Source: an uncultured Phascolarctobacterium sp.
Lineage (GTDB): Bacteria; Bacillota; Negativicutes; Acidaminococcales; Acidaminococcaceae
Assembly (NCBI GenBank): GCA_949299135.1
Contig: CASFZG010000005.1
Coordinates: forward strand, 55,534-119,533
Direction: 5' to 3'
Length of the DNA stretch: 64,000 bases
The notes below the pieces were generated by a model. The model was not told the DNA's origin and made no database searches. It saw only the letters and a program-made list of their open reading frames with translations. Below are positions 40,777 through 48,276 of the stretch, piece by piece. Numbering within the stretch: position 1 is the first letter of the stretch; the number at the start of each line of letters is the position of its first letter. The position numbers were made by a program, and so were the translations under genes.

Positions 40777-42437
40777 AATGCCACCTCCCTGCCGGTAATT
40801 TTATACAAAATGCCGGGTTTAAGCTGCATGCGCAGGTAAATAATTTCGCCGGTATCGTAATAACCGTGCACCGTGCGGAAATATTCGCGGCTGATAACTT
40901 CGGTATCACTGCTCTCCATCTGCCAGCCGCCTGCTTTTTCGTGCAGCCAGGCGCTTAAAATTTCTTCTGCCGCCTGCATGTTGAAGCGTTTGGGCAGGCG
41001 TTCGCGTTTGCCGCTTTCCGGAATTAAATAATAACCTTCGGTAGTATCGGCGCGCAGGCTTGCCGCCACGGTTGGCCGTGCCAGTGCCGCACCTATGGCG
41101 TTTGCCACCATGCCGCCGGGCGGAATTACAACCGGCAGCCCCATTCGTCTGCCAAGGGCGTGAATAAGCCCCGGCGCACCGCCCCCGACGCCTACAAGCT
41201 GCTGCGGGATAAAATCGCTGCCGCTCAAAACATCGCTTACCGTGTAAACAGGCTGAATGCTCCACTCGTGCAGCATATCTTTAATGGCGTTTTCAATAAC
41301 GTCCAGTGCCGCGTCCAAAACAGCCTGCGCCGCCATCTCAGGCGATTCGCCTTCGTGGCACAATGCGCTCAAAGCTTTAAAGGAAGCACCGGCATCGCCA
41401 AACGAAGCAAGCCCCAGCACAATCAGCGCGTCAGCCAAAGTTGCCGCCGCGCCGCCTAACGCTGCCGCGCGCCCGGCACGCTCCGGCCCAACCTTAAAAC
41501 CCTGCGGCAGTTTGGTTATGGCACTGTCGCCGCCAATGCCCACGCTGCGCATATGGAAAGAACGCACCGCTGTCGGGTATTTGCCAATCATTGCGCCTTT
41601 TTTCGCCAAAAGAGGCTCGCCGTTATCCCAAAAGGCAATATCGGTTGTAGTGCCGCCAACATCAAGCGAAATACACTTGCCCTCCGGCGCCGCACCGAGC
41701 GCTTCAATGCCCAGCACGCTTGCCGCCGGGCCCGTAAATACCGCTTCAACAGGCTGTTTAAGCGCCGCCTCCAAAGGCAGCGTGCCGCCGTCAGCCTTTA
41801 AAATCTGCACCGGCGCGGTAATATTACGCTCCTTCAGCGCCCATTCCACCTGCTTGCCGAAAGCTTCAAAGGTTTTATCTACCGCTGCCGCAAAATACGC
41901 GCTGTTGGTGCGGCGTATAAAATTCAGCTCACCGCTGAGTTCCGAACCCAAAAATACTTTTTTATACCCGCTCTTTTTCAGCTCGTGCGCCAAAACGTAT
42001 TCGTTTTCGGGGTTGCGCACCGCAAATTTGCCGCTGACCGCCGCCACGGTTACACCGCTCTGTCTGTCCAATAAACCGTAATGCTTATTGAACTCCGTGC
42101 GCGCCGCAATTTTGCCGCGGTGGTCAACATAGCCGCTTACAAGGTACGGCTCAACCGGGAAGCACCCTTTTACGTTCATGCCGGGTCCGGTCATAACAGC
42201 TAAAAACACGGGCTGCGTTTTGCCCTCCGTCAGCGCGTTGGTAACAATCGTACTGCTGATAACCACGCGCTCAATCTGCGTTACATCTGCGCCGTCAAGC
42301 ACAGCGTCCAGCGCGTCCAGTATGCCGCGCAGCACTTCGCCGTGCGTCGTCGGGTGTTTGGCCTGCGCGTAAACAGCGCCATTATCTACCAAAACGGCAT
42401 CGGTAAAAGTTCCGCCAACATCTATACCTAAAAGCAT
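40773..42437 (-). CDS. Hydantoinase/oxoprolinase-family ATPase (HyuA-like), stand-alone
   Basis: The 554-residue protein has the two actin-like phosphate motifs of the family: LLGIDVGGTFTDAVLVDNG at the N-terminus and ISLDVGGTTTDIAFWDNG in the middle, followed by SVGIGGDSAI. Related enzymes hydrolyse hydantoins or 5-oxoproline with ATP, or activate ketones, but usually with a HyuB partner, which is missing here. The start is ATG 42437-42435 after AGGGGTG. Overlap with the deacetylase-like gene (ATGA) implies that the two act on one pathway. Substrate unknown. Confidence 0.85.
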   Translation of the reverse strand: MLLGIDVGGTFTDAVLVDNGAVYAQAKHPTTHGEVLRGILDALDAVLDGADVTQIERVVISSTIVTNALTEGKTQPVFLAVMTGPGMNVKGCFPVEPYLVSGYVDHRGKIAARTEFNKHYGLLDRQSGVTVAAVSGKFAVRNPENEYVLAHELKKSGYKKVFLGSELSGELNFIRRTNSAYFAAAVDKTFEAFGKQVEWALKERNITAPVQILKADGGTLPLEAALKQPVEAVFTGPAASVLGIEALGAAPEGKCISLDVGGTTTDIAFWDNGEPLLAKKGAMIGKYPTAVRSFHMRSVGIGGDSAITKLPQGFKVGPERAGRAAALGGAAATLADALIVLGLASFGDAGASFKALSALCHEGESPEMAAQAVLDAALDVIENAIKDMLHEWSIQPVYTVSDVLSGSDFIPQQLVGVGGGAPGLIHALGRRMGLPVVIPPGGMVANAIGAALARPTVAASLRADTTEGYYLIPESGKRERLPKRFNMQAAEEILSAWLHEKAGGWQMESSDTEVISREYFRTVHGYYDTGEIIYLRMQLKPGILYKITGREVAF

Positions 42438-42553
42438 AACTTCACCCCTTCCGTTAAACTGCAATAGTGTAATATTCAATGCGCGCGCAAAAAATACCTG
42501 CCTGCGCAGATAATAAATCATACTGCATCTTTCCGTTTTAACCCCTTGCTATC

Positions 42554-42582
42554 TTGACAAATGGGTAAAGCTATGCTAACAT
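42554..42582 (+). promoter_or_regulatory. Promoter of the leader peptide/P-type ATPase transcript
   Basis: TTGACA at 42554-42559, 17 nt, TAACAT at 42577-42582. This gives a leader of roughly 230 nt before the ATPase start, room for the peptide and terminator described here. Confidence 0.65.
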
Positions 42583-42639
42583 TCAAAGTAATAACACATC
42601 TTATTTAGTTTCTTCCCGCTTTTGGAAAGGAAAATTACC

Positions 42640-42762
42640 ATGACTGCCTCTGACGACAGTGACCCTCACCGAAATAACGGTGCTTACAATTTAAAAACGC
42701 AAATTTTTAAAGGCATAACCTGCGTTCCGTTTGGAACTGCGGGCTATGCCTTTTTGTTTTAA
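42640..42762 (+). CDS. Candidate 40-residue leader peptide upstream of the P-type ATPase
   Basis: ATG 42640 lies 8 nt after a GGAAAGGA ribosome site. The peptide begins MTASDDSDPHRNNGAYNLKT and ends GYAFLF, stop TAA at 42760-42762. The first nine codons are acidic and contain proline (DDSDP). The last third is encoded by the terminator hairpin at 42709-42757, and the stop lies just after its T tract. This is the layout of a transcription-attenuation leader. It recalls MgtL of enteric bacteria, where acidic/proline codons destabilise ribosomes at low magnesium, but there is no sequence relation. Whether it is translated is unproven. Confidence 0.6.
   Translation: MTASDDSDPHRNNGAYNLKTQIFKGITCVPFGTAGYAFLF
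42709..42757 (+). terminator. Attenuator-type terminator inside the leader ORF
   Basis: AAAGGCATA (42709-42717) pairs with TATGCCTTT (42745-42753); the inner stem CCTGCGTTCC / GGAACTGCGG pairs with one bulge; loop GTTT; T tract to 42755. It lies 66 nt before the ATPase ATG on the same strand, so some read-through must be controlled. Confidence 0.85.
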
Positions 42763-42822
42763 GCACTTGCGCTAGGCGCTTTGGCTATAAAAATTTTTTA
42801 CGAAGGAAGTGATGAATCCTTT

Positions 42823-45477
42823 ATGGATTATCACAGTAACAATGCACACGCACAAAATTTACAACAGGTTTACCAACAGCTCGGCAGCAGCGCCGAAGGT
42901 TTGAGCGACGCGCAGGCGGCGGAACGGCTGCGGCAATACGGCTATAACGAACTGCGCGCCAAGCCGCCCAAAAGTATTGCCGCCATGCTTAAAGAGCAGA
43001 TTTTTGACCCGATGGTTTTAATCCTTGTCGGTGCGGCGATAGTGTCCTTCGCGCTGGGCGAGCTGGCGGAAGCAGGCGTAATTTTTACCATCGTCATCGT
43101 CAACGCCCTTATCGGCATTGTGCAGGAGAAAAAGGCGCAGTCCGCACTGGAGGCTTTGCGCAGCATGTCCGCGCCTAACGCGCGCGTGTTAAGGCAGGGC
43201 GAGGAAAGCATTATCCCCGCGAGGGAAGTTGTGCCCGGCGACATTGTGTTTTTAAGCGACGGCGATATGGTGCCCGCCGACCTGCGTTTAGCAGACAGCG
43301 CCAATTTGCAGATTCAGGAGGCTTCGCTGACGGGTGAATCGGTCGCTGCCGAAAAGGAAGCAGAGGTTGTGCTGCCGGAAGATTGCCCGCTGGGCGACCG
43401 CGCGAACATGGCTTATGCGGGCTCGATTGTTACTTACGGGCGCGCCGTAGGCATTGCCACCGCCACCGGCATGAGGACGGAGGTTGGCAGCATTGCCGCG
43501 CTGCTGGACGGGCAGGATGAGTTTGACACGCCGCTGAAACGCAAGCTGAATGCTGCGGGCAAGACGCTGACGGTTATCGGTTTAATCGTTTGCGTGCTGA
43601 TTTTTGCGCTGGGCGCTTTTTACGGACGCCCGCTGGTGCCGCAGTTTTTAATCGCGGTATCGCTGGCTATTTCCATCATCCCGGAAGGGCTGCCCGCCAC
43701 CGCCACCATTGTTATGGCGCTGGGCGTACAGCGTATGGCAAAACAGAACGCGCTGATACGCAAGCTGCCTTCCGTTGAAACTTTGGGCAGCGCGACGGTA
43801 ATTTGCAGCGATAAAACCGGCACGCTTACGCTGAACAAAATGACGGTGACGCAGCTGGCGCTGAACGGCGATTTTGAAAAGCAGAGCGCCACCCCTACCG
43901 ACGCCGCTGCCATGCAGCACCCGGCGCTGTACAGGGAACTTGTTTACGCCGCTGCGCTGTGCAACGACGCGAGCCTTGACCCGGACCGCAAAGGCGAGAT
44001 TATCGGCGACCCGACGGAGGGCGCGCTGATTTACCTGGCGCAGAAGTTTGGCGTTAACCACGACGCTTTGGAAGATAAATACCCGCGCCTGTTTGAGCAG
44101 CCGTTTGATTCGGCACGCAAGCGCATGACGACCGTGCATAAAATTGACGGCCGCTTTACCGCTTACACCAAGGGCGCGGTTGATGAAATGCTGCCGCTGT
44201 GCAGCCATATTTTAACGGCACAGGGCGTGCGAGCAATTACCGAAAGTGATAAGGAAAATATTTTAGCGCTGTGCCATAAGATGTCGCAGCAGGCTTTGCG
44301 CGTGCTGGGCTTCGCCACCAAAACGCTTGCTGCCGTGCCGCAGGATGACGATGAAAACATCGAGTACGGCTTAACTTTTATCGGCGCCGCCGGCATGATT
44401 GACCCGCCGCGCAAGGAGGTTGCCGCTGCCGTGCGCACCTGCCGCGAAGCAGGCATACGCACCGTGATGATTACCGGCGACCACAAAATTACCGCTGCTG
44501 CCATTGCGCGCGAGCTGGACATTTACCGCGACGGCGATATGGTTATATCCGGCAGCGAGCTGAACGCCATGACGGACACGGAGCTGGACAGCGCCGTTAA
44601 AAACACCACCGTGTTTGCGCGCGTATCCCCCGCCGACAAGCTGCGCATTATCCAGTCGCTGAAACGCACCGGCGAGGTTGCCGCCATGACCGGCGACGGC
44701 GTGAACGATTCGCCCGCGCTGAAAGCTGCGGACATCGGCATCGCCATGGGCATTACCGGCACCGACGTTGCCAAAAACGCGGCGGATATGATACTTCTGG
44801 ACGACAGCTTTAACACCATTGCCTTTGCCATTAAGGAAGGCCGCCGCGTGTACCGCAACCTGCAAAAGGTTATTCAGTTTTTACTGGCAGGCAACATTGC
44901 CGAAATTACAACTTTGTTTGCCGCCACGCTGTTTAACCTGCCCGCGCCGCTGCTCGCCGTGCATATTTTGTGGGTAAACCTGGCTACCGCAACGCTGCCC
45001 GCACTGGCACTTGGCGTTGACCCTGCCAGCAAAAACATTATGAAGCACAAACCCGTAAAAAGCGGCACGCTGTTTGAACGCGGCCTTATCCACCGCGTTG
45101 TAACGCAGGGCGTGTTTGTGGCAATGCTGACCCTTGCCGCCTACTACATCGGCGCAAGCCACAGCCACAGCACCGGCCAGACGATGGCGTTCTGCGTGCT
45201 GGCGTTTTCGCAGATGCTGCGCGCCTTTAACCAGCGTTCCAACACAGAATACATCTGGGTGCGCGCCGAAGGGCATAACCCGTGGCTGTGGGTAAGCTTT
45301 GCCGTCAGCGCCGCGCTGCTGGCCTGCATTTTGCTGCTGCCCGCATTGCAAAGCGTCTTTAAACTCACCACGCTCAGCGGCAGTTTGTGGCTGACGGTGT
45401 TCGGCCTGTCCGCACTTTCCATCGTGCAGATTGAAGTGTGCAAGTTTTTTAAAAAAATCGGCGCAAGCAGGTTTTAA
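42823..45477 (+). CDS. P2A-like cation-transporting P-type ATPase
   Basis: An 884-residue inner-membrane pump of the PacL/SERCA type. The cation-ATPase N domain (RLRQYGYNELRAKPPKS), TGES, phosphorylation site DKTGTLT (Asp330), KGAVDEML, DPPR, MITGDHKITA and TGDGVNDSPALKAADIG are all present. M4 carries PEGLPA and M5 NIAEIT, as in calcium pumps. M6 reads NLATATLPALALG: the Asp that binds calcium in SERCA (Asp800) is Ala723 here, so ion choice is uncertain (Ca, Mn, Mg or other). The start ATG 42823 is the first in this frame, 13 nt from GGAAG; a TTG at 42781 is possible. Expression is probably governed by the leader region. Confidence 0.93.
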   Translation: MDYHSNNAHAQNLQQVYQQLGSSAEGLSDAQAAERLRQYGYNELRAKPPKSIAAMLKEQIFDPMVLILVGAAIVSFALGELAEAGVIFTIVIVNALIGIVQEKKAQSALEALRSMSAPNARVLRQGEESIIPAREVVPGDIVFLSDGDMVPADLRLADSANLQIQEASLTGESVAAEKEAEVVLPEDCPLGDRANMAYAGSIVTYGRAVGIATATGMRTEVGSIAALLDGQDEFDTPLKRKLNAAGKTLTVIGLIVCVLIFALGAFYGRPLVPQFLIAVSLAISIIPEGLPATATIVMALGVQRMAKQNALIRKLPSVETLGSATVICSDKTGTLTLNKMTVTQLALNGDFEKQSATPTDAAAMQHPALYRELVYAAALCNDASLDPDRKGEIIGDPTEGALIYLAQKFGVNHDALEDKYPRLFEQPFDSARKRMTTVHKIDGRFTAYTKGAVDEMLPLCSHILTAQGVRAITESDKENILALCHKMSQQALRVLGFATKTLAAVPQDDDENIEYGLTFIGAAGMIDPPRKEVAAAVRTCREAGIRTVMITGDHKITAAAIARELDIYRDGDMVISGSELNAMTDTELDSAVKNTTVFARVSPADKLRIIQSLKRTGEVAAMTGDGVNDSPALKAADIGIAMGITGTDVAKNAADMILLDDSFNTIAFAIKEGRRVYRNLQKVIQFLLAGNIAEITTLFAATLFNLPAPLLAVHILWVNLATATLPALALGVDPASKNIMKHKPVKSGTLFERGLIHRVVTQGVFVAMLTLAAYYIGASHSHSTGQTMAFCVLAFSQMLRAFNQRSNTEYIWVRAEGHNPWLWVSFAVSAALLACILLLPALQSVFKLTTLSGSLWLTVFGLSALSIVQIEVCKFFKKIGASRF

Positions 45478-45546
45478 TATACGTTTAATTTATTTATGTT
45501 ACAATAAAAATAACAAAAACGCCCGCGGGCGGAAAGGAGTGGCAGC

Positions 45547-46077
45547 ATGGCATATTTAACGCAGCTTGACGTACAGCTTTTGCTTTTTATACACGACGCG
45601 CTGCGCCACGAACCGCTGCACAACTTTTGGGCGGGCATAAGCTTTTTGGGCGATTTGGGCTGGTTTTGGATTTTTACCGCCGCCGTTTTGATTATAAACC
45701 CCAAAACGCGCAGCGTTGGCATTGCGGCAGCGGCGGCACTGCTGTTAAGCACGTTTATCAGCAATGTTATTTTAAAAAACGCCGTTATGCGCCCGCGCCC
45801 GTTTGAAGTGCTGACGCAACTTGCACCGCTCGCCGAAGCAAGCGGTTATTCCTTCCCCAGCGGGCATACAACGGCGGCGTTTGCCAGCGCTTTTGTGTAC
45901 TGGCGGCTGCTGCCCAAATATTTCAGCGGCTTTATTATGGCGCTTGCCGTGCTGGTTGCGTTTTCGCGCCTGTACCTCGGCGTGCATTACCCGCTGGATG
46001 TTATCGGCGGAATTGTTACCGCCTACTTTGGCAGCACGGTTGTGTTAAACGTCCTGCCGCGCTTTAAGCAGAACTGA
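45547..46077 (+). CDS. PAP2-family membrane phosphatase
   Basis: A 176-residue integral membrane phosphatase with about five helices. The three PAP2 motifs are visible: KNAVMRPRP, the PSGHTTAA block, and SRLYLGVHYPLDVIGG. Members of this size dephosphorylate undecaprenyl diphosphate or phosphatidylglycerol phosphate. The start ATG 45547 follows GGAAAGGAG. It lies 69 nt after the ATPase gene with no strong terminator between them. The exact lipid substrate is not determined. Confidence 0.9.
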   Translation: MAYLTQLDVQLLLFIHDALRHEPLHNFWAGISFLGDLGWFWIFTAAVLIINPKTRSVGIAAAAALLLSTFISNVILKNAVMRPRPFEVLTQLAPLAEASGYSFPSGHTTAAFASAFVYWRLLPKYFSGFIMALAVLVAFSRLYLGVHYPLDVIGGIVTAYFGSTVVLNVLPRFKQN

Positions 46078-46097
46078 AATTTTACCTGCGCTTTACC

Positions 46098-46134
46098 TCC
46101 GTATGTTACAATATACAAAAACATACGGAGGTTT
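46098..46134 (+). terminator. Hairpin with T run between PAP2 and GNAT genes; contains the GNAT ribosome site
   Basis: ACCTCCGTATGT and ACATACGGAGGT form a 12-bp perfect stem followed by TTTTT. It can terminate the PAP2 transcript. The 3' arm also contains GGAGG, the ribosome site for the next ATG, so read-through RNA would hide it. Confidence 0.65.
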
Positions 46135-46136
46135 TT

Positions 46137-46595
46137 ATGTTGCGCCAAAGCACAGCGGCGGACTGCCGCGAAGTATATAATTTAATCTGCGATATGGAAG
46201 CAACGGCACTGGACTATGAAAAATTTGCTTCAATATATTTGCAGCAACTTTCTGACGGAAATTACTACTGCCTGATTTACGAAGAAGGCGGCAAAACCTG
46301 CGGCATGCTGAACCTGCGTTTTGAACAGCAGCTGCACCACACCGCGCGCATCGCCGAAATTATGGAATTTGCCGTTGCGCCGGACTGCCGAAACAACGGC
46401 GTTGGCAAAATTATGTTTGCCGAAGCAGTTAAAATCGCCAAAGCGCAGAGCTGCGTGCAGCTTGAAGTTGCCTGCAACCGGCTGCGCCACGATACCCACC
46501 GATTTTACCTGCGCGAAGGCATGCACAACTTCCACTTTAAATTCTCCCTGCCGCTCAACGGCGATTGCGGTGAGGAGAACAGGTTGGGGAGGTAA
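46137..46595 (+). CDS. GNAT-family N-acetyltransferase
   Basis: A 152-residue single-domain acetyltransferase. The acetyl-CoA loop is RNNGVGKIMFAEA (about residues 83-95), preceded by the beta-4 strand IMEFAVAPDC and followed by LEVACNRLRHDTHRFYLREG, a pattern shared with the PhnO/AAC(6')-like branch. Start ATG 46137 with GGAGG 6 nt upstream. Substrate not identifiable. Not clearly linked to neighbours. Confidence 0.85.
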   Translation: MLRQSTAADCREVYNLICDMEATALDYEKFASIYLQQLSDGNYYCLIYEEGGKTCGMLNLRFEQQLHHTARIAEIMEFAVAPDCRNNGVGKIMFAEAVKIAKAQSCVQLEVACNRLRHDTHRFYLREGMHNFHFKFSLPLNGDCGEENRLGR

Positions 46596-46724
46596 ATGGA
46601 GTATTCTTCATGCAAATGCGAAACCAAAACCCTATTTTTAATCCGCGTAAGCGGCAGGCTTTTTGCTTTGCGCGGCGAAGTATAATTGTAATTGCAAAAA
46701 CTTTAACAAAGCGAGGTGTTATGT

Positions 46725-47552
46725 ATGAAACAGGGTTATTTTAATACGGCGGACAGCGCGCATTTATATTACGAAGTGCGCGGCAGCGGCAGGCCGCTAG
46801 TGCTGGTGCATGGCTGGCAGTGCTCGCATTTGTTCTGGCAGCGCAACGTGGATGAGCTTGCAAAGGATTTTACCGTTGTTACGCTGGATTTGCGCGGGCA
46901 CGGCAATTCGTCCAAAGGGCTGCACGGCATCACCATCAAGCAGTTTGCCTGCGACGTGTACGATTTAATCAACTACCTTGATTTGAAGGACGTTGTGCTG
47001 ATGGGCTGGTCCATGGGCGGGCCGATTTTGCTGTCGTACTTCGACCAGTTCGGACAGGAACAAATCAAAGGCCTCGGCCTGATCGACATGACGCCGTTCC
47101 CCTTCAGCCCCGAGCCGTGGAACACGCAGGGACTGCACGGCTACAACATGGACGGCTTTAACGTAATTGTGCAGCGCCTGCTGTATGACCGCGAAGCGTA
47201 CCTGGCAACCTTTGCCGCCAACATTTTTAAGGACGGCAAACGCCCCGAAGGCACGGACTGGGTAATTGAGGAGTTCAGAAAACTGCCGCCGTGGATTTCT
47301 TCCGCCATTTATTCGGACTACCTGAGCAGCGACTTTACCGGCGTACTTGGCACCATTGACGTGCCGGTGCTGGTCTGCAACGCCGACGGCCCAGTTTTCA
47401 GCGCCGGTATCAAACAGGGCGAATACATTGCCTCGCAGATTCCTTACGGCGAATTTGTGCCGTTTACCGAAAGCGGGCACATGCTGTTTTACGAAGAAGC
47501 GGACAAATTCAACGCCATGGTGCGCGATTTTGTCAATAAATGCAACGCATAA
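46725..47552 (+). CDS. Alpha/beta-hydrolase (esterase/haloperoxidase-like)
   Basis: A 275-residue cytosolic alpha/beta-hydrolase. Oxyanion region LVLVHGWQCSHLFW, nucleophile elbow GWSMGG (Ser about 98), acid in the CNADGP region and His in ESGHMLF near the C-terminus. No signal peptide. The start chosen is ATG 46725, 8 nt after GAGG; a GTG three codons earlier is open. Similar proteins are annotated as arylesterases or non-haem chloroperoxidases; natural substrate unknown. It is followed 19 nt later by dtd. Confidence 0.88.
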   Translation: MKQGYFNTADSAHLYYEVRGSGRPLVLVHGWQCSHLFWQRNVDELAKDFTVVTLDLRGHGNSSKGLHGITIKQFACDVYDLINYLDLKDVVLMGWSMGGPILLSYFDQFGQEQIKGLGLIDMTPFPFSPEPWNTQGLHGYNMDGFNVIVQRLLYDREAYLATFAANIFKDGKRPEGTDWVIEEFRKLPPWISSAIYSDYLSSDFTGVLGTIDVPVLVCNADGPVFSAGIKQGEYIASQIPYGEFVPFTESGHMLFYEEADKFNAMVRDFVNKCNA

Positions 47553-47571
47553 GGAGGTTACTGCCTGAACG

Positions 47572-48033
47572 ATGAAATTGGTTTTACAACGTGTTACCGA
47601 AGGCAGCGTTACTATCGGAGGCGCGGTTAAAGGCGCAATCGGCCGCGGGTTTGTGGCACTTATCGGCTTTGGGCCGGATGACGACGAAACCGTGCTTACG
47701 TCGATGGCGGATAAAATGCTGAACCTGCGAGTTTTTGAAGATGATAACGGCAAGATGAATTTAAGCCTGCTTGATGTGGGCGGCAGCGTGCTTTCCATAT
47801 CGCAGTTTACGCTTTACGCCGATTGCCGCCACGGACGGCGCCCCAGCTTCAGCGGCGCGGCCAAGCCCGATACGGCGGCGCAGCTTTACGATGAGTTTAA
47901 CAAAATTATCGCCGCTAAAGGCGTGGACGTGCAAACCGGCGAGTTTGGCGCAGAAATGCACGTTAAAATATTTAACGACGGCCCGGTAACGATTATTTTA
48001 GACAGCGATGTCGATTTAGCGAAGAAAAAATAA
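47572..48033 (+). CDS. dtd: D-aminoacyl-tRNA deacylase
   Basis: Dtd removes D-amino acids (and glycine mischarged on tRNA-Ala) from tRNA. The 153-residue protein begins MKLVLQRVTEGSVTIGG and contains the active-site signature SQFTLYADCRHGRRPSFSGA and the C-terminal Gly-cisPro-like motif FNDGPVTIIL. The ATG is the first in frame after a stop; GGAGG lies 14 nt upstream, an unusually long spacing. A bidirectional terminator follows. Confidence 0.95.
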   Translation: MKLVLQRVTEGSVTIGGAVKGAIGRGFVALIGFGPDDDETVLTSMADKMLNLRVFEDDNGKMNLSLLDVGGSVLSISQFTLYADCRHGRRPSFSGAAKPDTAAQLYDEFNKIIAAKGVDVQTGEFGAEMHVKIFNDGPVTIILDSDVDLAKKK

Positions 48034-48039
48034 AATTAA

Positions 48040-48071
48040 GGGAGCATATCAAAAGATACGCTCCCTTTTTT
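48040..48071. terminator. Bidirectional terminator between dtd and the ATP-grasp unit
   Basis: GGGAGCATATC-AAAA-GATACGCTCCC followed by TTTTTT; on the other strand it is followed by TTAATTTTATTTT. Confidence 0.9.
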
Positions 48072-48078
48072 CATGCAG

Positions 48079-48276
48079 TTATATTTTAATCTTTTTCCAC
48101 ACGCCGCCGCTGTTTTCAAAGTACAGCGCCTGCATTAAAAGTTCCAGCCCCTGTGCCAGTTCCGGCGCAACACCGGTAAATTTAACCTGCACATCAGTGC
48201 TGCCCGCAAGGTTGCCAAGGTCGTCAATTAAATCCGTCCAGCGGATTGTAGTTTTGAAAGCGCCAGTTGCAGCCAT
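48079..48276 (-). CDS. Small protein overlapping the 3' end of the ATP-grasp gene
   Basis: A 65-residue frame beginning MAATGAFKTTIRWTDLIDDL and ending GGVWKKIKI. It starts 49 nt inside the upstream gene in another frame and ends just before the shared terminator, as expected for a coupled last gene. The C-terminal part (APELAQGLELLMQALYF) looks like a real amphipathic helix. No strong ribosome site is seen, and a start further inside (GTG) is possible. No family recognised. Confidence 0.5.
   Translation of the reverse strand: MAATGAFKTTIRWTDLIDDLGNLAGSTDVQVKFTGVAPELAQGLELLMQALYFENSGGVWKKIKI

Noticed and set aside
42583..42822. yybP-ykoY (Mn) or M-box riboswitch ahead of the P-type ATPase
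   Set aside because: The GGGGAGUAG-type core of yybP-ykoY and the M-box conserved segments are not found. The leader ORF/terminator reading fits better.
45474..45764. 96-codon minus-strand frame over the PAP2 start
   Set aside because: It opposes two well-supported plus-strand genes, with no ribosome site or family resemblance.
46638..46660. Small CCGC-GTAA-GCGG palindrome, also seen near 4637
   Set aside because: Only a few base pairs, with no wider shared context; probably chance or a weak terminator.
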